Of a stretch of 64,000 nucleotides of DNA, positions 16,448 to 25,768 are shown piece after piece. The notes under the pieces were generated by a model, which did not search any database, was not told where the DNA came from, and worked only from the letters and a program-made list of their open reading frames with translations. Both the position numbers and the translations under genes were made by a program. Each line of letters starts with the position of its first letter. The first letter of the stretch is position 1. Source of the stretch: Maritimibacter sp. HL-12 (GTDB taxonomy: Bacteria > Pseudomonadota > Alphaproteobacteria > Rhodobacterales > Rhodobacteraceae); contig NZ_FXBQ01000001.1 of NCBI RefSeq assembly GCF_900177545.1, positions 2,946,163 through 3,010,162 on the forward strand. Direction: 5' to 3'.

Positions 16448-17218
16448 TCAGCTCGACGCGGTGAGCACGCTCAGTGCGTCTCCGTCGAGCAGCGCCGCCG
16501 AGAGCCGCCCGGTGGCATAGGCCCCGGTATCGACGCCGATCCGCCCGGCCTCGGGTTGCACCGCATCGACAACAACGTGGCCGTGGATCACCCAGATCCC
16601 GTCGCCGCGTGGGCTGCGCAGAAAGTCCGGGTGGCCCCAGAGCAGCGCCTGTTCGGATTGCGCCTCGATCGGCTTGGCCGGGTTGGCGGCGGCGTGGACC
16701 ACGGCGACGTTGCCGCTGACGTATGACAGCGGCAAGCCGCGCAGCCAGGCGAGCATGTCGGGCCCCAATGCGCGCGCGAGGGCGTCGCGGGCCTTGATCG
16801 CGCCGGCCTCGTCGGGATTTGCGCCCAGCCCGCCGATGCCGAAGCTCGCCAGCGTCTGCAACCCGCCAAAGCGCAGCCAGCGCGCGGCCTCGGCCGTGGG
16901 CGCGTCGAGAAAGCGCAGCATCATTTCCTCGTGGTTGCCCTTGAGAAACACCGCCTTTCCGTCTTGCGATCGGGCGAGCCCGTGCAGCCGGTCGAGCACC
17001 GCCGCGCTGTCTTCGCCGCGGTCGACGTAATCGCCGACGAAAACCAGACGGTCGGGGGCGGCCGCGTCGATCCGGGCCATGAGCCGGTCGAGCAGGGCGG
17101 CACAGCCGTGGATGTCACCGACCACTGCGAGCCGCTCGGCGGGTGCGCGCGGCGCCATCATGGCGACCGGGTCGGCGGGCTTGGCCCCACCGCGAAAGAT
17201 CCGTTTGAGCAGCTTCAT
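16448..17218 (-). CDS. PPP-family serine/threonine (metallo)phosphatase
   Basis: A 256-residue calcineurin-like phosphoesterase of the bacterial PPP type. All metal motifs are present: GDIHG (34-38), GDYVDRG (61-67), GNHEE (94-98), and late histidines in VVHAAANP and VIHGHVV. It removes phosphate from Ser/Thr, and sometimes Tyr or small molecules. It starts 47 bp after the stop of the Wzc-type tyrosine kinase and runs the same way, so the two may share a transcript. That pairing would place it where Wzb usually sits. The substrate is inferred from position only. Confidence 0.9.
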   Translation of the reverse strand: MKLLKRIFRGGAKPADPVAMMAPRAPAERLAVVGDIHGCAALLDRLMARIDAAAPDRLVFVGDYVDRGEDSAAVLDRLHGLARSQDGKAVFLKGNHEEMMLRFLDAPTAEAARWLRFGGLQTLASFGIGGLGANPDEAGAIKARDALARALGPDMLAWLRGLPLSYVSGNVAVVHAAANPAKPIEAQSEQALLWGHPDFLRSPRGDGIWVIHGHVVVDAVQPEAGRIGVDTGAYATGRLSAALLDGDALSVLTASS

Positions 17219-17265
17219 GCAGCCAGTCTAGGTGGACGTTTTCCCGCGGCCAAGATCGGGCGGGC

Positions 17266-19356
17266 TCAATTGTTGTAATACTTGTTGTGGCCATAGGCGG
17301 CATAGGCACTGTATTGCCCGCCGTAGCCGTATCGCTTCATCCCCTTGGGGTCGATCTGGTTGAGCACTGCGCCGGTGATGGTGATGCCGCTGAGGGCGAA
17401 CTGGCGCACCACCTCGCGCACTTGGGCGCGCGAGGTGGCATCCCATTTCACGGTGAAGAGCACGGCGTCGGCCTCCTGGGCGATGATGCGCGAATCCGGC
17501 ACCAGCAGCACCGGCGGCGTGTCGATGATGATCACGTCATACTTGTGGCGCAGATCCTGCATGAAGGTGCTGAAACGCTCCGAGGAAAACACGTCGGCGG
17601 CGTTGGTGGTGCTCTGTTCGCCAAGCAGCATGTCGACCCCGAGATCGTCGATGCGCTGCACCACGTTGTCGAAGCGCGCGGCCCCCGAGAGGATCGACAA
17701 GAGTCCCTCGGCTTTCTCGTAGTCGAAGTATTCCGAGAACACCCGGCGGCGGATATCGCCCTCGATCAGCAGAACCTTCTTGCCGAGGCCGGAGAAATTC
17801 TGCGCCAGAGCGATTGCCGTTGTGGTCTTGCCCTCGCCCGAAAGCGCCGAGGTGGAAAGGATCACCTGCGGCGGGCGGTCGAGGTTGGACAGCATCAGCG
17901 AGGTGCGCAGGTTGCGCACGGCTTCGGCCGCGGCCGAGGTTGGCTTGTTCACGAGGTAGTCGATCACCGCCTTGCGCTGGCGGGCAGGGATCTTCGGCAG
18001 TTGTCCGATCACCGTGAGCCCGGTCTCGCCTTCGAGGGACTCTGCCGTGCGGAAGCCCGTGTGCATCATCTCGCGCAGCAGCACGACGCCCGCCCCGGCG
18101 ATGAGCCCGAGGATCATGCCGAGGGCCAGGATCAACGATCTGCGCGGCTCCGAGGGCTGCACCGGCTGCGTGGCATAGGACAGGATCCGGCTGTCGGCCT
18201 GCTGGATGCCGCGCTGGACGGAGGTTTCCTGCATCCGGGTGAGGAAATACTCGTAGATCGCGCGCAGCGCCTGGGTTTCCCGCTCGAGCTGCTGAAGCTG
18301 GACGAGATCATCGGACTGGCGGGCGTAATCGGCCTCCAGCCGGTCGAGCGACAGGCCCAGCGACGTCACCTGACCTTCCGCGCGTCCGAGATCGGCCCGG
18401 GCCCTGTCGAGAAGGGTTGCAAAGCGCGCCGCGAACAGCCCGGTGTTGCTCGCGCCGTCGATCTCCCCCGCCAGTCGCGTCAGGGCGGCATCCTCTGCGA
18501 CTCGCGCCATCTCGGCAGGCTCGCCGCCCGCTTCGGCGGCTTCCAGTGCGCCGACGCGGGTTGCCAGCGCGTCGCGCGTGGTTACCAGCCCGTCGAGGCG
18601 CACCCGGGTGTCCTTGATCTGGCGGTTGAGGCCTTCGAGCGCCTCGACCGAGACCAGGTCGGTGCGGGTGGCGAAGCTCTTGATCCGTGCTTCCGCCGTC
18701 TCAAGCTCGACTCGCAGCGTGGCGACGCGCTCGGAGAGCCATTCGGTGGCCGTCTCCATCGCCTCGAACTTCACCGCGAGCTGGTCGGCGATGTAAAGCT
18801 CGGCGAGCCGGTTGGCGATGTCGGCGGACTTGTTCGGATCGGTTGTGAGCGTGGTGATGGTGAAGACATAGCTTGACCGCAGGTTGGATACCGTGATTGC
18901 CTCGGCCACGCTGTCGACGGTGGCATTGCGTTCGTGCTGCGGCGATGGTGCCGGGGTATCGGCGTCGAGGAACGGGTTGAACTCGGGATCGGCCAGCAAT
19001 CCCATGTCATCGACCAACCTGTTGATCAGGTTGCGCGAGCGCAGCACCTCGACCTCGGTGTTGATCGTCGCCTGGTCGCCCGACAGGCCCGACAGGACGT
19101 TCTCGAAATCGACCATCGCGCCTTGCCGGTTGTCGAGCGCGACCGCGGCCTGCGCGGTGTATTTCGGCACCGCGATCCGGGTTGCGTAACCCCAGGCGGT
19201 GGCCCCGGCCAGAAGCATCGCGAGCACGATCCAGAGCTTGCCGCGCCACAAGGTGCCGAGCACTTCCAAGAGGTCGATTTCGTCGCCGTCGATGCCCTGG
19301 TGCACCGCTCGGTTCGAAGCGGCCGCTTCGGCCACGGCTTTGCTGTACTGGTTCAC
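17266..19356 (-). CDS. Wzc-type polysaccharide co-polymerase / BY-kinase
   Basis: About 697 residues: a Wzz domain with a first transmembrane helix near residues 28-50 (IVLAMLLAGATAWGYA), a long periplasmic coiled-coil part, a second helix near 415-435 (ILALGMILGLIAGAGVVLL), then a cytoplasmic BY-kinase. Kinase motifs: Walker A ALSGEGKTT (505-513), Walker A' LLIEGD (530-535) and Walker B VIIIDTPP (609-616). The C-terminal cluster has seven tyrosines (677, 679, 683, 686, 689, 694, 695). It sets chain length and export of Wzy-made polysaccharide by cycling phosphorylation. The start is uncertain: GTG at 19356 (AGGTGA upstream) or GTG at 19368. It is divergent from wecB. Confidence 0.94.
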   Translation of the reverse strand: MNQYSKAVAEAAASNRAVHQGIDGDEIDLLEVLGTLWRGKLWIVLAMLLAGATAWGYATRIAVPKYTAQAAVALDNRQGAMVDFENVLSGLSGDQATINTEVEVLRSRNLINRLVDDMGLLADPEFNPFLDADTPAPSPQHERNATVDSVAEAITVSNLRSSYVFTITTLTTDPNKSADIANRLAELYIADQLAVKFEAMETATEWLSERVATLRVELETAEARIKSFATRTDLVSVEALEGLNRQIKDTRVRLDGLVTTRDALATRVGALEAAEAGGEPAEMARVAEDAALTRLAGEIDGASNTGLFAARFATLLDRARADLGRAEGQVTSLGLSLDRLEADYARQSDDLVQLQQLERETQALRAIYEYFLTRMQETSVQRGIQQADSRILSYATQPVQPSEPRRSLILALGMILGLIAGAGVVLLREMMHTGFRTAESLEGETGLTVIGQLPKIPARQRKAVIDYLVNKPTSAAAEAVRNLRTSLMLSNLDRPPQVILSTSALSGEGKTTTAIALAQNFSGLGKKVLLIEGDIRRRVFSEYFDYEKAEGLLSILSGAARFDNVVQRIDDLGVDMLLGEQSTTNAADVFSSERFSTFMQDLRHKYDVIIIDTPPVLLVPDSRIIAQEADAVLFTVKWDATSRAQVREVVRQFALSGITITGAVLNQIDPKGMKRYGYGGQYSAYAAYGHNKYYNN

Positions 19357-19898
19357 GCAGTCACTCACCTGTGGAAATCCAAGCTTTCTTTTGCGTAATG
19401 CTTTCAACCCTCGTTTGCAATCCTTGAGCAAATACACGCGGAAGTTTTGCCGCGGACGAGAGCGAGGTCGCAGGGGGATTGTGCGCCTGGTTGGCAATTC
19501 TGCGGCCGCCATGCGCCGGAATCGTGCGCCCCATCGCCCGTTCAGGACGTGTTGTGGTGAGACCGCCACAGTTGTGGATGTATCACGACATCACCTTCAG
19601 GTAGAGTATCGCGACCGATGTGGTTACTATCTATTAAGGATGTATGGAAAGTCCGAGATTCAATTCTCGCGTGTATTGCCTGGAACGCGAATTGCCGTGA
19701 CACGTCGGGAACCGGAGAGAGGCATGGCCTGCTTCGGTGCGGTAGCCATCGGCCACGCACCCCGACGAGATCGACGGCGGCGACGCAGGGGGACGGTTTG
19801 AAATCTCCAGACGACATGACTTGGCGCGGGGGTTCGCGGCGGTGCGCCTCCAAGGTGCGACGCCCGCCGATCATGTGCCGACGTGCGCCGGTGAATCC
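19357..19898. other. 540-bp intergenic control region between wzc-type gene and wecB
   Basis: No protein frame here looks real. The stretch from about 19560 to 19690 is AT-richer than its surroundings and must hold divergent promoters for both capsule transcripts. Direct repeats GTTGTGG (19551-19557, 19571-19577) with an inverted CCACA between them stand out as a candidate operator. I could not pick a convincing -35/-10 pair. Confidence 0.5.
19551..19577. promoter_or_regulatory. Candidate operator: GTTGTGG direct repeats
   Basis: GTTGTGG occurs twice exactly 20 bp apart, two helical turns. CCACA at 19566-19570 makes an inverted repeat with the second copy. It is placed in the divergent capsule promoter region. 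Purely a sequence pattern; no regulator is known. Confidence 0.3.
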
Positions 19899-21017
19899 GT
19901 GAAGAAGGTTCTCACCGTTTTCGGGACGCGTCCCGAAGCGATCAAGATGGCACCGGTGGTCGAAGCCCTGCGCGATGATCCGAGGTTCGACGCGCGGGTC
20001 TGCATCACGGCGCAACATCGCGAGATGCTCGATCAGGTGCTCACCCTGTTCGATATAGTGCCGGCTCATGATTTGAACATCATGAGCCCGGGGCAGTCAC
20101 TTCATCAGGTCACATCACGGATCCTGACCGGCCTTGCCCCGGTTCTTCAGGCCGAAAAGCCGGATCTCGTGCTCGTGCACGGCGACACGGCGACAACTCT
20201 GGCCACATCGCTTGCGGCCTACTACGCGCAAGTCCCGGTCGGGCACGTGGAGGCCGGCCTGCGGACGGGAAACATGCGTTCGCCATGGCCCGAGGAAGGA
20301 AACCGCCGTGTCGCCGGTGCGCTTGCGGAACTGCATTTTGCCCCAACGGAAAAGGCCCGGGAAAACCTGGTTGCAGAGAACATCGCGAAAGACACGATCA
20401 CCGTGACGGGAAACACCGTGATCGACGCCTTGTTCCTCGTCCGCGATCGCATCGACGCCGATCCCGCGCTCACACAAGAAATGGCAGAGCGATTTTCATA
20501 CCTGGACCCTTCAAGGAAGCTGATCCTGGTCACAGGGCACCGGCGAGAGAGCTTCGGCGGCGGTTTCGAGCGTATTTGCCAGGCCTTGCGGGAGATCTCC
20601 GATAACCACCCGGACGCGGAAATCCTCTACCCGGTGCATCTCAATCCAAATGTCCAAGGCCCGGTGAACCGGCTCCTGAAAGGCATCGGGAACGTCCATC
20701 TCATCGAACCTCTGGACTACTTGCCCTTCGTGTTCCTGATGGCCCGGGCGCATCTGATCCTGACCGATTCCGGCGGCATCCAGGAAGAAGCGCCGTCGCT
20801 GGGCAAGCCGGTGCTCGTCATGCGCGAAACCACCGAGCGCCCCGAAGCCGTCGAGGCAGGAACCGTGCGGCTCGTTGGTACCGATGTCGCGTTGATCGTT
20901 GCCGAGGTTGGCCGCCTGATGACCGACCATGCGGCCTACGAAGGGATGAGCCGCGCCCATAACCCTTATGGCGACGGCAAGGCCTGCGGACGGATCCTCG
21001 ATGCGCTTGCCGGGTAA
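19899..21017 (+). CDS. wecB: UDP-N-acetylglucosamine 2-epimerase (non-hydrolysing)
   Basis: A 372-residue enzyme interconverting UDP-GlcNAc and UDP-ManNAc. Seen: [14 protein letters not shown] at residue 7, [10 protein letters not shown] near 90, [10 protein letters not shown] near 117, the [10 protein letters not shown] loop near 205, and the C-terminal [27 protein letters not shown] motif region with nucleotide contacts. The start is a GTG at 19899 ([13 protein letters not shown]), the expected N-terminus; the frame upstream to 19821 has no family character. It is followed after 4 bp by wecC, so together they supply UDP-ManNAcA to the polysaccharide. Confidence 0.96.
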   Translation: MKKVLTVFGTRPEAIKMAPVVEALRDDPRFDARVCITAQHREMLDQVLTLFDIVPAHDLNIMSPGQSLHQVTSRILTGLAPVLQAEKPDLVLVHGDTATTLATSLAAYYAQVPVGHVEAGLRTGNMRSPWPEEGNRRVAGALAELHFAPTEKARENLVAENIAKDTITVTGNTVIDALFLVRDRIDADPALTQEMAERFSYLDPSRKLILVTGHRRESFGGGFERICQALREISDNHPDAEILYPVHLNPNVQGPVNRLLKGIGNVHLIEPLDYLPFVFLMARAHLILTDSGGIQEEAPSLGKPVLVMRETTERPEAVEAGTVRLVGTDVALIVAEVGRLMTDHAAYEGMSRAHNPYGDGKACGRILDALAG

Positions 21018-21021
21018 CTGA

Positions 21022-22278
21022 ATGATTGAATTCAAGAAGATATCGGTCATCGGATTGGGCTATATCGGCCTTCCCACGGCGGCGATGTTCGCCTCCAGAA
21101 AGGTCGAAGTCGTCGGTGTCGACGTGAACCAGCGCGCGGTCGACATGATCAATCGCGGTAAGGTTCACATCGTGGAGCCGGATCTCGACCTCGTGGTGCG
21201 GGCGGTGGTCACGCAAGGCTATCTGCGGGCCACGACGGTTTGCGAGCCGGCCGAGGCCTTCCTGATCGCGGTTCCCACCCCGTTCACCGGCGACAATCAC
21301 GATCCCGATCTGTCGTATATCGAGGCGGCCGCACGCCTGGTGGCCCCGGTTCTGGAACCGGGCAACCTGGTGATCCTCGAAAGCACCTCGCCCGTTGGTG
21401 CGACCGAAGCCCTGGCCGGCTGGCTCGCCGGTGCCCGGCCCGATCTGAGTTTCCCCCAGACCGCCGGCGACGCCTCGGACATCCGCGTGGCCCATTGCCC
21501 GGAGCGGGTTCTGCCGGGGAAGGTCATGCAGGAGCTGATCACCAATGACCGGGTGATCGGAGGGATGACGGCGGCCTGTTCGGCGGCGGCCGCGCGCCTC
21601 TACCGCACCTTCGTCACTGGCGAGTGCGTTATCGCAAGCGGCCCGCGCGTGGCGGAAATGGCCAAGCTGACCGAAAACAGCTTTCGCGACGTCAACATCG
21701 CCTTCGCCAACGAGCTTTCGCTGATCTGCGACGCCCTGGGAATGGATGTCTGGGAACTGATCCGCCTGGCTAACCGCCACCCGAGGGTCAGCATCCTGCA
21801 GCCGGGGCCGGGTGTGGGCGGGCATTGCATCGCCGTCGATCCGTGGTTCATCGTATCTTCCGCCCCCGACCAGACGCGCTTGATCCGCACCGCCCGCGAA
21901 GTCAACGACTCCAAGCCCGAATGGGTGATCGAAAAGGTCCGCGCCGCGATCGGGGCGCACCTGATGGAAAATCCCGGCAAGACCGCCGCAGACGTGACCC
22001 TTGCGATCTACGGCCTCGCCTTTAAACCCGACATCGACGACCTGCGCGAAAGCCCGGCACTGGAGATCGCGCAGGCGCTGGTGGCGGCGCACGCCGGGCC
22101 GGTGCTGGTGGCGGAACCCAATATCGAATCCTTGCCCCCGGGCCTCGGCACAGCCCGCCTCGTCGCCCACGAGGAGATCCGCGCCGACGTCCACGCGATG
22201 CTGGTTGACCACAAGCCTTTCAAATCCAGCCCCCCGCCCGCGGGGCAGATCGTGGATGCACGGGGGGTGTGGGGGTGA
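21022..22278 (+). CDS. wecC: UDP-N-acetyl-D-mannosamine dehydrogenase
   Basis: A 418-residue UDP-sugar dehydrogenase oxidising UDP-ManNAc to UDP-ManNAcA with two NAD. Seen: the Rossmann motif GLGYIGLPTA (11-20), STSPVG near 121, a catalytic lysine in EMAKLTENSFRD (Lys215), and the nucleophile cysteine in GPGVGGHCIAVDPWF (Cys269). HCIAVDPWF is the WecC-type form. The C-terminal UDP-binding part contains LAFKPDIDDLRESPA. The last four bases overlap the polymerase gene (GTGA), implying coupling. Confidence 0.96.
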   Translation: MIEFKKISVIGLGYIGLPTAAMFASRKVEVVGVDVNQRAVDMINRGKVHIVEPDLDLVVRAVVTQGYLRATTVCEPAEAFLIAVPTPFTGDNHDPDLSYIEAAARLVAPVLEPGNLVILESTSPVGATEALAGWLAGARPDLSFPQTAGDASDIRVAHCPERVLPGKVMQELITNDRVIGGMTAACSAAAARLYRTFVTGECVIASGPRVAEMAKLTENSFRDVNIAFANELSLICDALGMDVWELIRLANRHPRVSILQPGPGVGGHCIAVDPWFIVSSAPDQTRLIRTAREVNDSKPEWVIEKVRAAIGAHLMENPGKTAADVTLAIYGLAFKPDIDDLRESPALEIAQALVAAHAGPVLVAEPNIESLPPGLGTARLVAHEEIRADVHAMLVDHKPFKSSPPPAGQIVDARGVWG

Positions 22279-23408
22279 GACCCACGATTCCCGTGAGAAA
22301 AATACAAGCCATTCCGATAGCCCTCGCTCTTTACCTCGCGCTGGCGGCAGGAGGGTTGGGTCTCGGAGAAACCTTTACGTTGCCACGGGCCACAGTCTCT
22401 ATCTTCCTGTTGATGGCTTCAGTTCTCACGATCAACAAGCGCAGTCCATTTGGCAAATCTGAGGTCACAATCCTATTCCTATTCACAATATTTCTTTTGA
22501 CGCAATTCTTTCGCACGACGGAAACGTCGATCGCACTAGCCAAAATCGATGGTTTCCTCATTGGCGGGATATTTGTTCTGGTGCTCTCAAACCACGCCCT
22601 AAGAGCATACGGGAAAGACTTTCTGATTACCTTTATTTCCGTGGGTATCATCTTCCTAGTGGCAACCATAATATACAAGTTCAACTATGGGTTCTGGGAT
22701 CGACTGGTGCGATACTTCGTTAACGGTCCGATTGTGTTTGGTTGGATGATGTCAATAATGGCCCTTGCCTCACTCTTTGTCTTTTTTGAGGGAAGGGGCC
22801 GGAGGTTCTTGGCGGCATACGTAGTTTTTGCGCTGTCAGTTGTCTGGAGTGGTTCGAAGGGCCCATTGATAGCGCTCGCGATTTCGACGTTGTACTTCCT
22901 TATAAAGTCGAGGAAAATAGGATCGACGTTCGCCTTCTTGCTGGCCGCGCCGTTCTCCTTCGTTTCGCTATTGGAGTTTGGATTGCTTCCAGAACGTTTG
23001 ATGGTCTTCCAGAGGGTTATCGAGGGAAGCTACCGAGAGTTCGATCACGGATCAATCGGAATCCGGGCTACTATGCTGGGAGAGGCGATTGATATTTTCC
23101 TTCAGAACCCGGTTTTTGGTGTCGGAATAGCGAACTGGAGCCATTACTCGCAGCAAACATACCTGAGCAGCTTCGGTTTCATCTACCCGCACAACTTTTT
23201 TGGAGAGGTGCTCTCCGAGTTCGGTGTCGTGGGGATGATCTTTGTCGTGTGCATCTTTGCCTTCATATGGACGAATGGCAACGTCCTTTCGAAGACATTC
23301 GCAGTATTCGCAATGGTCGCACTCATGTTCACAGGCGATATTTCGTACTGGAGATTCTTGGTGTTTTTCCCCCTTTCTATGTCCAGGATCGTGGCGCGCG
23401 GATGGTAA
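22275..23408 (+). CDS. Wzy-like O-antigen/capsule polymerase
   Basis: About 377 residues with ten or more hydrophobic helices and a periplasmic loop in the O-antigen ligase/polymerase pattern. That loop has RATMLGEAIDIFLQNPVFGVGIANW followed by YPHNFFGEVLSEFGVVG near residues 265-320. Such proteins polymerise undecaprenyl-linked repeat units in the periplasm. The start is taken as the GTG at 22275, overlapping the wecC stop (GTGA); a GTG at 22269 is also in frame. The gene is markedly AT-richer than wecB/wecC, as is typical for strain-specific wzy genes. Its end overlaps the next membrane gene. Confidence 0.82.
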   Translation: MRPTIPVRKIQAIPIALALYLALAAGGLGLGETFTLPRATVSIFLLMASVLTINKRSPFGKSEVTILFLFTIFLLTQFFRTTETSIALAKIDGFLIGGIFVLVLSNHALRAYGKDFLITFISVGIIFLVATIIYKFNYGFWDRLVRYFVNGPIVFGWMMSIMALASLFVFFEGRGRRFLAAYVVFALSVVWSGSKGPLIALAISTLYFLIKSRKIGSTFAFLLAAPFSFVSLLEFGLLPERLMVFQRVIEGSYREFDHGSIGIRATMLGEAIDIFLQNPVFGVGIANWSHYSQQTYLSSFGFIYPHNFFGEVLSEFGVVGMIFVVCIFAFIWTNGNVLSKTFAVFAMVALMFTGDISYWRFLVFFPLSMSRIVARGW

Positions 23409-24151
23409 ACATAATAATAATAGCTTGGGTATCGTTGTTCTTCGCTGGGTATGTCTTTTTTGATGGGTTGGCGGCACTATCTCGAATGGCAGCCGCCAAG
23501 GCCTCTCTGAACGCGTTCGGCGCTGCGATTGAAAAAATTATGAACACAATTAAAAGGTTGAGCATTTTTTCGTTTCCACCTGCAATTGGCTACTTCGTAA
23601 TGAGGCAAGACGCTAGCTCTTTGTTTCTGGCCGTGTTTGGGTCGCTGTTTCTCGGAGCTTCTGCGGCAATGTTCATTTTCCTTCGCCGCATTGCGATTCA
23701 GAGGTACTTCTTTTTGGTGGCGCTGAATTTTGATTCAGGACAAGGGATTTTCCGTGCTTTCATTTCTGCATGCCGCGGTTCTCAAAGTGGTCAGAAGGTT
23801 CAATCTCCTCCCAATGTGACTGTCTCCCTGCCAGAGGCCATGCGGCATAACCTTCAACTGTTTCTTCTTGCCTCCTGGGTCTATTTGGTGTTCGGTTCTT
23901 CAATCTTCCTTGTAAATATATTGGCGATGGTTTTTTTCGAGGCGGCGCCTGTGATACTCCAGACTCTCGGATTTTTTAATGGCTTGGGAACACTTGTACT
24001 TGCTTTCTTCGTCGACCCGCGTATCGCGAGGTTCCTGGACAAGAAAGAGAAGTTGGAGGAACTGACCCTTGTGGTCATTGCTGCGCAAGGAATCAGTGTA
24101 GGTCTCTATTCTCCGTTCTTGTTCGGGGCAGTCTTCTTGGTGTTTTTTTGA
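23402..24151 (+). CDS. Polytopic membrane protein of capsule locus, possible flippase
   Basis: A 249-residue protein with about six hydrophobic helices (near 1-22, 45-65, 70-95, 165-190, 195-215, 225-245) and a polar stretch around residues 115-150. I do not recognise it with certainty. The helix count and the A-A-L-S-R / F-A-P pattern recall Amj/DUF2837 lipid II flippases, but no signature is decisive. It overlaps the wzy-like stop by 7 bp and is equally AT-rich, so the two were probably acquired together. The locus has no recognisable Wzx, which makes this the only flippase candidate here. Confidence 0.6.
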   Translation: MVNIIIIAWVSLFFAGYVFFDGLAALSRMAAAKASLNAFGAAIEKIMNTIKRLSIFSFPPAIGYFVMRQDASSLFLAVFGSLFLGASAAMFIFLRRIAIQRYFFLVALNFDSGQGIFRAFISACRGSQSGQKVQSPPNVTVSLPEAMRHNLQLFLLASWVYLVFGSSIFLVNILAMVFFEAAPVILQTLGFFNGLGTLVLAFFVDPRIARFLDKKEKLEELTLVVIAAQGISVGLYSPFLFGAVFLVFF

Positions 24152-24203
24152 TTCGGATGTTTGTGGGGTCTTGGTGCCCAGTTGAGTCGAGTGGAGTTGG
24201 ACG

Positions 24204-25766
24204 ATGACTGTTACTTTTCCCAATCCGTTCTCCAACATGGTCCAACCCGACGCCTCGCGAGACTGGTGGCGTATCCCCGACTTCGGGGCCGGAGACATCA
24301 AGGGCCTGTGGGAACTTTCGCGCTTCGACTGGGCGGTGGCATGGGCAAGCTGCGCCGCGCACGGCGATGCGGACGTGCTGCCGCGTCTGAACGCTTGGAT
24401 TGCCGATTGGGCCACGAGCAACCCGCCCTACAAGGGGCCGAACTGGAAATGCGGACAGGAAGCCGCGATCCGCGTGATGCATCTTGTCGTGGCGGCTTGG
24501 GTGCTGCGGCAGGACCATGCGCCTGAACCCGGGCTGGTGGCCCTGTTGCGCACCCATCTACAGCGCATCGCGCCGACAATGTCCTACGCCATCGGTCAGC
24601 AGAACAACCATGGCACGTCCGAAGCCGCCGCGCTTTTCATCGGCGGCAGCTTTCTTGCCGGGCACGACGCCCGGGCCGATGCATGGGCGCGCAAGGGACG
24701 GCGCTGGCTGGAAGATCGGGCGCGGACCCTGATCGAGTCCGATGGCAGTTTCAGCCAGTATTCCGTGACCTACCATCGGCTGATGGTGGATACCTATGCG
24801 CTTGCCGAGGCATGGCGGTGCCATCGCGGCCTGCCTGCGTTCACGCCGCGTCTTCGCGCGCGGTTGGCCGCGGCCACCCGCTGGCTCGACGCGATGTGCG
24901 ATCGCACCACCGGCGATGCGCCCAATATCGGGGCCAATGACGGGGCGCGGCTGGTGCCATTGACGGACAGCGGTTTCCGCGATTTCCGCCCGTCGATCCA
25001 GTTGGCCGCGGCCTTGTTCGAAGGGCGTGACGCATTCGGTGACGGCCCCTGGACATCGCCGCTGCGCTGGCTGTCCGTGCCAGACGGGTCCGCCGGGGCG
25101 TCGGCGGGCAGTGCCACTTTTGGCGATGGCGGGTATCATGTGCTCCGGAACGGCCAAAGCCTTGCGGTCATGCGCTTTCCCCGGTTTCGGTTTCGCCCCA
25201 GCCAGGCCGATGCGCTGCACGTCGACCTCTGGCACGAGGGCGTCAACCTGCTGCGCGATGCGGGCACTTACAGCTACAACGCCGACGGGGCCGAGTGGTT
25301 CGCGGGCACATCTGCCCACAACACCGTAGAGTTCGACGGGCGCGACCAGATGCCCCGCCTTGGGCGATTCCTGTTCGGCGACTGGATCGGGGTCGATTCA
25401 GTCGAGACGGTGCGCGAACACGGGCGGAACGTGACCGCCGCCGCAGCCTGTGGCGACGCCCACGGTGCCCGGCACCGGCGCGAGATCACCCTTGGCCCCG
25501 ACGGGCTGATCTGCCGCGATACCGTGTCGGGCCGCTTCCGGGAGGCCTGCCTGCGCTGGCGTCTTGCGCCCGGCGACTGGACGCAGGACGGCCACATCCT
25601 GCGCGCCGGCCGTTTCGCCGTATCGGTCGAGATCGACGGTGTGCCGGTGACCCCGACCCTCGGGACCACCACGGAGTCGCGCCACTACCAGCAGAAGTCC
25701 GAGATCCCCTTGGCCACGGTCACCGTGAGCCGCCCGGCGGCGCTCGTCACGAAAGTCACCTTCTGA
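24204..25766 (+). CDS. Heparinase II/III family protein, N-terminally short
   Basis: A 520-residue uronate lyase-like protein as found in many surface-polysaccharide clusters. Seen: an (alpha/alpha) toroid part with IPDFGAGDIKGLWELSRFDW at residues 24-43, GPNWKCGQEAAIRVMH near 79 and QQNNHGTSEAAAL near 133 (His and Tyr/Glu active-site region), then the beta-sandwich with SQADALHVDLWHEGVNLLRDAGTYSYN. Relatives usually carry about 80-130 further N-terminal residues. Here an in-frame TGA lies a few codons before the ATG, so the start is real or the 5' part was lost. No signal peptide is seen. It may trim or modify the uronic-acid-containing chain. Confidence 0.85.
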   Translation: MTVTFPNPFSNMVQPDASRDWWRIPDFGAGDIKGLWELSRFDWAVAWASCAAHGDADVLPRLNAWIADWATSNPPYKGPNWKCGQEAAIRVMHLVVAAWVLRQDHAPEPGLVALLRTHLQRIAPTMSYAIGQQNNHGTSEAAALFIGGSFLAGHDARADAWARKGRRWLEDRARTLIESDGSFSQYSVTYHRLMVDTYALAEAWRCHRGLPAFTPRLRARLAAATRWLDAMCDRTTGDAPNIGANDGARLVPLTDSGFRDFRPSIQLAAALFEGRDAFGDGPWTSPLRWLSVPDGSAGASAGSATFGDGGYHVLRNGQSLAVMRFPRFRFRPSQADALHVDLWHEGVNLLRDAGTYSYNADGAEWFAGTSAHNTVEFDGRDQMPRLGRFLFGDWIGVDSVETVREHGRNVTAAAACGDAHGARHRREITLGPDGLICRDTVSGRFREACLRWRLAPGDWTQDGHILRAGRFAVSVEIDGVPVTPTLGTTTESRHYQQKSEIPLATVTVSRPAALVTKVTF

Positions 25767-25768
25767 CC

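Noticed and set aside
17287-18876. Long open frame antisense to the Wzc-type gene
   Set aside because: Composition is the typical Arg/His/Gly-rich shadow of a real gene; the opposite strand has complete kinase motifs.
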